Below are positions 8,608-16,334 of a stretch of 64,000 bases of DNA, piece after piece. A program made the translations under genes and the position numbers. Positions within the stretch are counted from its first letter, which is position 1. Every line of letters begins with the position of its first letter. The notes under the pieces were generated by a model that was not told the DNA's origin, did not search any database, and was given only the letters and a program-made list of their open reading frames with translations. This stretch comes from Marisediminitalea lipolytica. Its GTDB lineage: Bacteria > Pseudomonadota > Gammaproteobacteria > Enterobacterales > Alteromonadaceae. The DNA is taken from assembly GCF_001758465.1 (NCBI RefSeq), contig NZ_MJIC01000017.1, positions 1-64,000 on the forward strand, written 5' to 3'.

Positions 8608-9615
8608 TTAAAGTTTAATCTTTGCTACGGAGTTTCTGGATACGAAGGTAGGCAGATATTTGTAAGTAGTATTGGTTGGCAGAGCTTTGCCCTGGGCATA
8701 ATCAAGGGCCAGCGCAGCGGCCTGTGAGGCCATTTCGGCGATGGGATAGTGCAGGGTGGTCAGCTGCGGGCGGCAGTACTGCGCCAGGATCACATCATCG
8801 AAGCCCATCACTGAAACATCGTCTGGAACAGCAAATTTATGGTCGGACAGGACGTTGATGGCACCGGATGCCATGGCATCATTATATGCCAGCACCGCAG
8901 TAAAGCGGGCGCCTGAGGCAATGAGTTGGCGCATGGCACTTTCACCGCCTTGCTGATTAGGCGAGGCGTGGACAATCTGGCTGTCGGTGAGTTCGATACC
9001 CCACTGGGCCAACGATTCCCGGATGCCCTGTTCCCGTTCAGTTCGGTCTTCGATAGTAAAATCGCTGCTGATCACGGCGATGTGTCGATGGCCAAGTTTC
9101 AGTACCTGCTCGGCCATCATGCGTCCGCCAGCAACATTGTCGAGCCAGACACAGCGATGTTTAATCGCATCGATGTAGCGGTTTATCAGCACAAAGCCCG
9201 GCGCCTGACTGGCCAGGCTGATAAGGGTTTCGTCATCAAGAAACTTAGCATGTACCACCATGGCTTTTACCCGGTGGTTAAGAAGCGTCTCAATTGCTTT
9301 TAGCTCGGTTTCGGCTTGTACTGAACCGGCACTCATTAGTAACTGTGTGTTGGCATGTCGGGCGACGGTTTCAATAGCATCAGCATAGGTGGCGAAAAAC
9401 GGGTCCATCAGTTCGGCTAATACTAACCCCAGAGAAGTATTCTTTTTAGTGACCAGTGCCCGGGCATTGATATTTGGCCGGTAACCCATTTCTTCCATCA
9501 CGGCTTTAACATGGGCGCGGGTCTTTGGCCCGACTTTAGGCCCGTCATTAATCACGCGGGAAACCGTTGCCAGCGACACATTCGCAGCTTCTGCTATATC
9601 CTTTATGGTGGTCAT
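8608..9615 (-). CDS. LacI/GalR-family transcriptional regulator
   Basis: A 335-residue repressor-type protein. Residues 2-25 form the LacI helix-turn-helix (TTIKDIAEAANVSLATVSR), followed by the hinge helix (PNINARALVTKK) and a periplasmic-binding-protein-like sugar domain (SLGLVLAELMDPFFA onward). Such proteins bind a palindromic operator and release or grip it on binding a sugar or nucleoside ligand. It is divergent from an MFS transporter gene, which is the natural candidate target. A CG-centred palindrome lies in the intervening 290 bp. The ligand is not predictable. Confidence 0.92.
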   Translation of the reverse strand: MTTIKDIAEAANVSLATVSRVINDGPKVGPKTRAHVKAVMEEMGYRPNINARALVTKKNTSLGLVLAELMDPFFATYADAIETVARHANTQLLMSAGSVQAETELKAIETLLNHRVKAMVVHAKFLDDETLISLASQAPGFVLINRYIDAIKHRCVWLDNVAGGRMMAEQVLKLGHRHIAVISSDFTIEDRTEREQGIRESLAQWGIELTDSQIVHASPNQQGGESAMRQLIASGARFTAVLAYNDAMASGAINVLSDHKFAVPDDVSVMGFDDVILAQYCRPQLTTLHYPIAEMASQAAALALDYAQGKALPTNTTYKYLPTFVSRNSVAKIKL

Positions 9616-9699
9616 TGAAAGTCCGTAGCTACTTCATCACAGAGGTATCATCATAATGATTTTATGCCGTTGATGCGACCATTTCAGGGTTTCGGGGGA

Positions 9700-9707
9700 A
9701 AACGTTT
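9700..9707. promoter_or_regulatory. possible LacI-family operator core
   Basis: The 8-bp palindrome AAACGTTT, extended as GAAAACGTTTAG, lies about 85 bp upstream of the LacI-type gene and about 200 bp before the divergent MFS start. LacI/GalR operators typically centre on CG with A/T flanks. Short palindromes also arise by chance. Confidence 0.35.
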
Positions 9708-9905
9708 AGCCTCTTTTATTTATGGTGATTCCAGGCAATTTGTCAGGCATGTTTTCGCATTAGTTTTTTTGCTTTTTTTAATAAAATTTATTCGCTTTAC
9801 TTTGCTTAAAAACAGGCCTAAATTCGCGCCCAATTTCATCCCTTGCGAAACTACCGTTCCTCACATTCTCTTTGGTAGCGCAGTTATATTCTTACGGATC
9901 CAGAC

Positions 9906-11075
9906 ATGGTCGATGTTGCTCAGAGCAATAAACCCAACAGTCCCCTTGTGCCTGTTTTAGGGTTGTCGTTTTTTGCTGTTGCATCAGGTTTTTTGATGAG
10001 CCTGATCCCCTTATCCTTAAGCGCTAATGACTTACCTTCGGCGCTGGCTCCCTGGCTGGCCTCAGTGTTTTATTTTGGACTGCTGACAGGTGCTTTTTTT
10101 ATTCAGCGCGTGGTAGCTAAAACCGGTCACCGCATTGCGTTTATCGTATTTCTGTTACTACTCACACTTACTGTTGCGCTGCAGGTTATGCTGCCACAGG
10201 TTACCTCCTGGATTATTGCCCGGTTTTTAGCCGGCATTGCTGTGGCGGGTGTGTTTGTGGTGGTGGAGTCGTGGTTACTCATGACCGACACCGCCAAGGC
10301 CAGAGCCAAACGTCTTGGCTTGTATATGACATCGCTGTACGGCGGCACCGCAGTTGGCCAGTTGGCAATTAAACCGCTGGGCACAGAGGGCGCGCTGCCT
10401 TATTTATTTGTTATTGGCTTGCTGTTGTTGGCAGTACTGGTGCCTTTGCTCATCAAGGGTGGACAGCCGGATAATCATCATTCGCAGCCACTTAAACTGA
10501 GTGAATTAAAGTCGCTAAGTCGTCCTGCGCTGATGGGCTGTCTGGTGTCTGGTTTAGTACTGGGGCCTGTGTATGGCCTGATGCCATTGTATATCGCGCA
10601 CACGGACTATGCGCCCAATACCGGCTTGCTTATGGCGATTATTATTCTGGGCGGCATGCTGGTACAGCCTCTGGTGAGTTTTCTTTCCCCTCGTTGCAGC
10701 AAACGTTTGTTGATGGCTGGCTTTTGTGTCATTGGCGGATTAAGCGTGTCAGGTATTGCCTGGGCAGGTGAGCTTTCGGTGATTATGGGTTGTTATTTAC
10801 TGTTAGGGGCCTGTAGCTTTGCCTTGTACCCCATTGCCATAACACTTGCCTGCGACAACCTGCCAGGCAGCAAAATCGTCTCTGCTACTGAAATCATGCT
10901 GTTAAGTTACAGCGTTGGCTCGGTGATCGGGCCATTGCTGGCGGCATATGTATCGGTAGCTACCAATGGACTGCCGGTGTATCTGGCGGTGTGTTTAATT
11001 GCAACCAGCTTGTATATGCTGCTCAACAGCAACCGTCGTATGCCTGCCAATGATACCCAGGTTGCCGATATCTGA
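9906..11075 (+). CDS. MFS transporter, YcaD-like
   Basis: A 389-residue inner-membrane protein with about 12 hydrophobic helices. The first-helix region (GLSFFAVASGFLMSLIPLSL), the RFLAGIAVAGVFVVVESWLL segment and the MTSLYGGTAVGQL segment resemble the YcaD group of MFS proteins, whose substrate is unknown. The ATG at 9906 follows GGAT. An overlapping frame from 9664 looks spurious. It is divergent from the LacI-type regulator and may be under its control (inference). Confidence 0.82.
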   Translation: MVDVAQSNKPNSPLVPVLGLSFFAVASGFLMSLIPLSLSANDLPSALAPWLASVFYFGLLTGAFFIQRVVAKTGHRIAFIVFLLLLTLTVALQVMLPQVTSWIIARFLAGIAVAGVFVVVESWLLMTDTAKARAKRLGLYMTSLYGGTAVGQLAIKPLGTEGALPYLFVIGLLLLAVLVPLLIKGGQPDNHHSQPLKLSELKSLSRPALMGCLVSGLVLGPVYGLMPLYIAHTDYAPNTGLLMAIIILGGMLVQPLVSFLSPRCSKRLLMAGFCVIGGLSVSGIAWAGELSVIMGCYLLLGACSFALYPIAITLACDNLPGSKIVSATEIMLLSYSVGSVIGPLLAAYVSVATNGLPVYLAVCLIATSLYMLLNSNRRMPANDTQVADI

Positions 11076-11093
11076 GCACAGACCTGACCTGTA

Positions 11094-11116
11094 GGATCAT
11101 CAGCTTATGATGATCC
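11094..11116. terminator. hairpin between convergent genes
   Basis: A perfect 9-bp inverted repeat (11094-11102 with 11108-11116, 5-nt loop) spans the 3' end of the intradiol-type gene and lies just past the MFS stop. It has no T-run, so its function as a terminator is uncertain. Confidence 0.4.
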
Positions 11117-11984
11117 GCTTCCAGGCCAGTAGTGAACCATCGGCATTCTGCGCCAGGTTAAACAACTCGTCTTCATCACCGTTAAATACCGTATCCCGGC
11201 TGTTGTGAGTATCAGGCTCTCCACGGCCACTGTACGCCGAATGTTCAGTGCAAATGGTGTCAACAAAGTCGTCATCAAAGCCAAACTGGGATATGAGCTG
11301 ATCGCTATTATTGCTTTTCACTCTGAAATGCACATGAATCGCCCGGCTTGAGTACCAGCCCGGAAAGCAGCTGTAAAAGTTCACTCTGCCGCTGGCATCG
11401 GTTACAGCAATCCCGCGGAACCATTTGGCCTGGAGTGCATCGCTATCGTTGCCGGTACAAAAAGAGGAACTGAAACCATTGCGATCGGCGCTGTCGCTGG
11501 TATCACCCGAGTAGATGCCCTGTACATCACAATGCCACACTTCAATTTCGTAGCCTGCCAGCGGATTACAGTTAGCATCCACCAGTTGCAGGCAGAGCAT
11601 CATCGGCAGGCCGGTTTGTTCTTCGGAGATATCATCGCGGTACTCGCTGTCGAAATAGCAGGGCCCTTCGGTAAGCGATGGCGTTAATTCAACGTTGCAG
11701 GCGGAGCCTGTTTCAAACAGTGAGTCATCGGGAAATGATTCCGTGATTGAAGCGGTACCGCCGGTAGCCCAGTCGGTCGTGGTTGCAACACTGCCGCCAC
11801 TACTGGTACCAGAACCGCCTGAACTGCCACTCACCGTGCTGCCAGAAGATGAACTGGAAGAGGTCGTCGTAGTGGGCGAAGTGGCACCACTGCCGCAGCC
11901 AAAAAACAAAAAAGTAGGTGTTAAAATGGTAATGCCAGCCGCTGATTTAACCAGCAGTCGGCGGCGTTGTAGATTTGTGGTCAT
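11100..11984 (-). CDS. exported intradiol ring-cleavage dioxygenase-like protein
   Basis: A 294-residue protein from the ATG at 11984, with AAGG 8 nt upstream; an upstream in-frame ATG at 12044 would hide the signal peptide. The N-terminus has a twin-arginine-like signal (LQRRRLLVKSA, hydrophobic to 29) ending near C30 (FFGCGSG), so Tat export, perhaps lipidated. Residues 31-70 are a Ser/Thr/Gly linker. The rest matches the intradiol dioxygenase fold: TEGPCYF near 105, VWHCDVQGIYSG, and the Fe(III) ligand set, likely Y158, Y211, H217 and H219, with R214 nearby. Cytoplasmic relatives open catechol rings; exported members of this family act on unknown, possibly polymer-derived aromatics. Confidence 0.8.
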   Translation of the reverse strand: MTTNLQRRRLLVKSAAGITILTPTFLFFGCGSGATSPTTTTSSSSSSGSTVSGSSGGSGTSSGGSVATTTDWATGGTASITESFPDDSLFETGSACNVELTPSLTEGPCYFDSEYRDDISEEQTGLPMMLCLQLVDANCNPLAGYEIEVWHCDVQGIYSGDTSDSADRNGFSSSFCTGNDSDALQAKWFRGIAVTDASGRVNFYSCFPGWYSSRAIHVHFRVKSNNSDQLISQFGFDDDFVDTICTEHSAYSGRGEPDTHNSRDTVFNGDEDELFNLAQNADGSLLAWKRIIIS

Positions 11985-12093
11985 GGTTTCAGCCTTAAAG
12001 TTAATACTGACCAATAGACCCTGCAATCTGCCTGGCATTGCCAACTTTGCACAACTTTACATTACTTGTTTTTAGCTGACATAAAACCGGTGT

Positions 12094-12993
12094 TCAGAAG
12101 TCGTCCAGGGTATCCTGTAAGCGTTCATCGTCGGTGTCAGCGGCCATGGCCAGATGCATTTTCATGGGGGCTTTATCATTTTGCAGCTTGTACAGCTGTG
12201 CAAGGCGGTAATGAGCCCATGGTTTGCTGGGCAGCTCTTCGTTATCAAAAGGCTGTTCGACATAGGAAAGCAGCGCCTCTATGCCTTCGCTAACCCCTTG
12301 TTCACTGAATACCGCGTTGCGGCCAATCTGATACAGCGCACTGAGTTTAAAGTCGGCGTCTTCATCGTCTATTGTGGCGTTGGTGGCCCGGGCAAAAGCG
12401 ATTAATGCCTGTTCGAATTGTTTATCTTCCTGCAGTTTTAATCCCTGTCGATAATAAAACTCGGCATGTTGAGGGTAGGTCGTGATAGCTTCATTCAACG
12501 TTTTTGCAAAGGCCTTTTCATCGTCGTTTTGCAAAAAGTATTGCAGTTTCGCCCGGGTTCCCATGAGTGAGTCTTTGGCGGCGATGTCGTTTACCAGTTG
12601 CCAGGCGATTTCATCGTCACCGCCAGCAATGCCCGGCGCCATGGTGTAAAACATCATCAGGGCATACTGGTAGTCGATGTTTTCGGGTTCAAGTATGGCT
12701 GCCTGCTTAAGGCAATTGAGCGATTTTTCGGCATAGCCTAACGCTGAGAAAATTGACTGGCTGGCCTGAATACCCATTATCTGGCCACATAAAAAGTGCA
12801 CGTCGGCGCGCGTTGGCGCGAGCTCAAGGGCTTCTTCGATAAGCGCTTCTGCCTGGTCCGGATCCTTGGCTAAAAAGTCCTCAGCCTGGGTCAACAACAT
12901 CTCTACTTGCTGACTCTGCGGGGTAGCCAGAACGGACTGGCAGTAGAGTAAACTAACGAATAGTAACGCAACGCATAAAGGTCTTGTGGGCAC
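12094..12993 (-). CDS. exported TPR-repeat protein
   Basis: A 299-residue protein. The GTG at 12993 is chosen because AGGA sits 7 nt upstream and it begins a clean signal peptide (PTRPLCVALLFVSLLYCQSVLA). The mature part carries TPR-like helical repeats (EDFLAKDPDQAEALIEEALELAP near 35, LNCLKQAAILEPENIDY near 85, and AEFYYRQGLKLQEDKQFEQAL further on). Such proteins are periplasmic scaffolds; no catalytic motif is seen. It follows the diguanylate cyclase gene on the same strand by about 110 bp, so a shared transcript is possible. The exact role is unknown. Confidence 0.7.
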   Translation of the reverse strand: MPTRPLCVALLFVSLLYCQSVLATPQSQQVEMLLTQAEDFLAKDPDQAEALIEEALELAPTRADVHFLCGQIMGIQASQSIFSALGYAEKSLNCLKQAAILEPENIDYQYALMMFYTMAPGIAGGDDEIAWQLVNDIAAKDSLMGTRAKLQYFLQNDDEKAFAKTLNEAITTYPQHAEFYYRQGLKLQEDKQFEQALIAFARATNATIDDEDADFKLSALYQIGRNAVFSEQGVSEGIEALLSYVEQPFDNEELPSKPWAHYRLAQLYKLQNDKAPMKMHLAMAADTDDERLQDTLDDF

Positions 12994-13106
12994 GGTAAAT
13001 TCCTGGTGATGAATGCTGACAGGCTCTCCTGAGCAACAGGCAATGGCCACCATCGCCTGTTATCAACATATCAAAGGTCACTGTGCAGACCCAGCTCACA
13101 TTTGTA

Positions 13107-14075
13107 TCAAAAGAATTCAATGTCGTTATCGACAAACTGTTTAGCTGAGCGTTCAAGGATGTTGGTTTGGTTGCGACCGTTAGTCTTAGATAAATAAAGT
13201 GCTTCATCAGCGACTTCAATCATCATGGGGACGGCCTGCTGAGTATTGATTCGGGTACAGCCAATGCTGACGGTGACTTTGCCAGACGGGAATTCATACT
13301 TTTCTACGGCCAGCCTGAAGCGCTCCAGCACCGCAATCACACCATTATCGTTGGTCTGGTTAATGATGACTAAAAACTCTTCACCACCATAGCGGAACAA
13401 AAAGTCAGAGTGGCGAAACGTGGTGCGCATGATGTTGGCAAAATGAATCAGCACTTCATCGCCGTACAAATGGCCAAACTTATCATTAATGTGTTTAAAG
13501 TGATCGATATCCAGCAGCGCGATATAGGAGCCTAGTTCCTCAGGTTCCCGATTGCGGTAAAAATCCAAAACCTGCTCAAAGGTGCTGCCCAGGGTTTGTC
13601 GGTTATTCAGCTTGGTAAGGATGTCCCGTTCCTTGGTATCGAACAGACGGATCTGGTGGTCGTAGATTTTTGCCAGGCCGCGCACCACCTCAAGGTTATA
13701 CTCGTCGAGTGTGCCTTTTATCAGAACCAGTTTTTCCGGTGGCTCGCCCTTATTTACGTAAATGTAGATGTACTCTTCATGCTCCAGAGTAAGAAAAGAG
13801 ACGCCTGGTTCACCATGTAAAGCGATATCTTTTACGATGTCAGTGAATTCGTCTTTAAAATCTTCAGCCAGGGAAAGAGGGAATTTACGAATAAGCGGTT
13901 CCGGGGTTTTTTCGTCGCGAAAGTTGCGCCCCAGTATTTCGTATGAGGAGACTTTCTCGATAGTGTCTATTTCGAGCAACGTCTTCATTAACACGACGTT
14001 CAGGTCGTGAAACGTTTTTGCTTCCAGCAATTTGGACGAGAGCTCAAATGCCTTGGTGAGATCGGGAAAAGTCAT
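13107..14075 (-). CDS. diguanylate cyclase (GGDEF domain)
   Basis: Makes cyclic di-GMP from two GTP. Of 322 residues, about 1-140 form a GAF-like sensory region with no membrane segment. The GGDEF domain follows, with [16 protein letters not shown], the active-site GGEEF at 230-234 and the product-inhibition I-site RHSD at 221-224, correctly five residues before it. Both sites look intact, so activity with feedback control is expected. The protein is cytoplasmic. The signal sensed is not visible. Confidence 0.9.
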   Translation of the reverse strand: MTFPDLTKAFELSSKLLEAKTFHDLNVVLMKTLLEIDTIEKVSSYEILGRNFRDEKTPEPLIRKFPLSLAEDFKDEFTDIVKDIALHGEPGVSFLTLEHEEYIYIYVNKGEPPEKLVLIKGTLDEYNLEVVRGLAKIYDHQIRLFDTKERDILTKLNNRQTLGSTFEQVLDFYRNREPEELGSYIALLDIDHFKHINDKFGHLYGDEVLIHFANIMRTTFRHSDFLFRYGGEEFLVIINQTNDNGVIAVLERFRLAVEKYEFPSGKVTVSIGCTRINTQQAVPMMIEVADEALYLSKTNGRNQTNILERSAKQFVDNDIEFF

Positions 14076-14485
14076 AATTATAATTATCGCTTGTGAACGT
14101 TCTGCTTAGTTTGGGGCCAATGCCAACTTTATTATCAGATAATTATCTGGCCGGTTTTAAGACGAAATTCATCTGACCAGAAAGTCTTTAGTGTTGACCA
14201 GAAAAGCACCAGAAATATTACAGAATCAATATATTAGGCGCTTCGCAAATTTAGTATACGGTCATGGTTTTGTGTGTCAAATTAACCTTTTGGATTATTT
14301 TTATAGTAAATTTACTTATTCATTATAAGTACATTTATAAATATTTATTAATATATTTTTATTAATAAATACATGGGGTTGCAGCCCGCTGTGGCTTTTT
14401 TGACAGGAATGCTGACGGTGGCTGTTGAATCCCCCTGTTTGAGTGATTATTCTTCCCTCATATCCCCCGGAAAGTGAGAAATATC
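14076..14485. other. AT-rich divergent intergenic region
   Basis: This 410-bp gap separates the divergent cyclase and amidotransferase genes. Around 14270-14375 it is extremely AT-rich and includes the inverted repeat listed separately. It should carry both promoters. No open frame of note is seen. Confidence 0.5.
14342..14371. repeat. 12-bp AT-only inverted repeat
   Basis: TATTTATTAATA (14342-14353) is followed, after 6 nt, by its exact reverse complement (14360-14371). It could be a regulator site or a DNA-melting element. It is not a terminator, as no gene ends here. Confidence 0.6.
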
Positions 14486-15322
14486 ATGTGTGAGTTGCTC
14501 GGTATGAGTGCCAATACGCCTACCGATTTATGTTTTAGTTTTACTGGACTTACACGCCGTGGCGGCGGAACAGGCCCGCATAAGGATGGTTGGGGTGTCG
14601 CTTTTTACGAAGGTAAGGGGGTGCGTCTGTTTCATGATCCTGAGCCTTGCGCCACGTCGCCCATCGCTGAGTTTGTCGGTAAACTACCGATTAAGAGCAA
14701 AACGGCTATCTGTCATATCCGCCAGGCTAATGTTGGCAATATCAATCTGGCGAACACGCATCCCTTTATACGCGAGCTATGGGGTCGTAACTGGGTGTTT
14801 GCCCATAACGGTCAGGTGCCGGGATTTACCCGCCGGGTAGGTATGTACGAAGCTATTGGCGATACCGATAGCGAAGAATTGTTTTGCGACATCATGAATC
14901 AGGTACGCCAAAACCTGCCGCGCGATGCTATGCCGGAACAGCTGGTAAAAACCCTGGTTGGCCTGGCTCAGGAATATGCCCAACAGGGGGTATTTAACTG
15001 CTTGCTAAGTAACGGCGACTGGTTGTTTACCTTTTGCAGTACCAAACTGGCCAGCATTACCCGTCGGGCACCCTTTGGACCCGCGTGTCTCAAAGACGTG
15101 GAAGTGGAAATTGACTTTGCCGCTGAGACTACGCCAAACGATGTGGTTAGTGTTATTGCTACCGAACCGCTTACCAGTGATGAGCAGTGGGACATTTATG
15201 AACGTGGCGAATGGCGTCTGTGGCAACTCGGGGAAGTGGTTGCCAGTGGTAAGGTAGATGTGCCTGTTCACAGCACTGAGTCTGCAATGACCAGCCCCAG
15301 CGCCATGCCCAGAGACTGTTAA
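14486..15322 (+). CDS. class II glutamine amidotransferase (YafJ-like)
   Basis: A 278-residue N-terminal-nucleophile amidotransferase. C2 becomes the N-terminal catalytic Cys after Met removal (MCELLGMSANTP). RRGGGTGPHKDGWGVAFY, ICHIRQANVG and the FAHNGQV block are the glutamine-site motifs of the YafJ/EgtC-like group. The start at 14486 is required because the nucleophile must follow the Met; a frame extending 4 codons upstream would bury it. It hydrolyses glutamine to supply ammonia, but there is no synthetase domain and no obvious partner nearby, so the acceptor is unknown. Confidence 0.88.
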   Translation: MCELLGMSANTPTDLCFSFTGLTRRGGGTGPHKDGWGVAFYEGKGVRLFHDPEPCATSPIAEFVGKLPIKSKTAICHIRQANVGNINLANTHPFIRELWGRNWVFAHNGQVPGFTRRVGMYEAIGDTDSEELFCDIMNQVRQNLPRDAMPEQLVKTLVGLAQEYAQQGVFNCLLSNGDWLFTFCSTKLASITRRAPFGPACLKDVEVEIDFAAETTPNDVVSVIATEPLTSDEQWDIYERGEWRLWQLGEVVASGKVDVPVHSTESAMTSPSAMPRDC

Positions 15323-15435
15323 TCGAAACAGGCAACGGCAACTGTAAATTATAAATCGTTACATTTTTTGCGGTTACGGTTCGCTTGCTTTAGGGTAGTG
15401 TGAAAATAACACAACTCTAAGCAAACGGACCGGCT

Positions 15436-16323
15436 ATGCTCACTATTTCTCAACTCACAAAAACTTACTCTAATGGCGTACGTGCGCTGGATGGTATTAA
15501 TCTGAATATTCCTAAGGGCATGTTTGGCTTACTGGGACCAAATGGTGCAGGTAAATCCTCGCTGATGCGAACCATTGCCACCTTGCAGGCGCCGGATCAG
15601 GGAAGCATTGTGTTTGACGGTACCGACGTTATTGCCCAGCCCAACGAACTGCGTCAGCGCCTCGGTTATCTGCCCCAGGATTTTGGTGTTTATCCGCGGA
15701 TCAGCGCCGAACGACTCCTTGACCACCTCGCGGTACTAAAAGGCCTTACCAATAAAGCCGAGAGAAAAGAAGCAGTAGAAGGTTTGTTGGTACACACTAA
15801 CCTTTGGCAACACCGTGATAAGGCCGTTAGCGGCTACTCTGGCGGTATGCGTCAGCGCTTTGGCATCGCCCAGGCATTATTAGGTGACCCGGACCTGATT
15901 ATTGTTGATGAACCTACTGCTGGTCTGGACCCTGAAGAACGTAATCGCTTTCACAATCTGCTGGTGAGTCTGGGTGAAGAAAAAGTCATTATACTGTCTA
16001 CCCATATTGTCGATGACGTGTCAGAACTTTGTCCCAATATGGCGGTGCTCGGGCAGGGAAAAATCCTGCTGGAAGGCAATCCCATCGAACTGACCTATCA
16101 GCTGAAAGGGCGTATCTGGTGTAAGCAGGTTAGCCTGGAAGAACTCAAAGAAATCGAACAGCAGTTCAGCCTGATCTCCTCCCGTTTGATTGCCGGTAAA
16201 CATGTGGTGCATATCATGGCGGATGACGCGCCTGAAGGCTTCGAAGTCGCTCCGGCAAATCTGGAAGACGTGTATTTCTCCACGCTTTACGAATCACGTA
16301 AAAACGCCGCTCAGGCAGCATAA
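15436..16323 (+). CDS. ABC transporter ATP-binding protein
   Basis: A 295-residue ATPase with Walker A GPNGAGKSS (near 35), the Q-loop in LPQDFG, the signature YSGGMRQR near 137, Walker B LIIVDEP near 155, and the switch His in LSTHIVDD. The C-terminal 80 residues are the extension common to ABC-2 export ATPases. The stop is followed 11 bp later by the permease-peptidase fusion gene, whose RBS is AAGGAG, so they form a two-gene operon and surely one transporter. It is probably an exporter, or a machine coupling ATP hydrolysis to the periplasmic peptidase. Confidence 0.93.
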   Translation: MLTISQLTKTYSNGVRALDGINLNIPKGMFGLLGPNGAGKSSLMRTIATLQAPDQGSIVFDGTDVIAQPNELRQRLGYLPQDFGVYPRISAERLLDHLAVLKGLTNKAERKEAVEGLLVHTNLWQHRDKAVSGYSGGMRQRFGIAQALLGDPDLIIVDEPTAGLDPEERNRFHNLLVSLGEEKVIILSTHIVDDVSELCPNMAVLGQGKILLEGNPIELTYQLKGRIWCKQVSLEELKEIEQQFSLISSRLIAGKHVVHIMADDAPEGFEVAPANLEDVYFSTLYESRKNAAQAA

Positions 16324-16334
16324 GGAGTCTTACT

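Noticed and set aside
9664-9960. 98-codon plus-strand frame overlapping the MFS start
   Set aside because: It overlaps the start of the 9906 transporter gene in another frame and has no family resemblance; its apparent hydrophobic segment comes from an AT-rich stretch.
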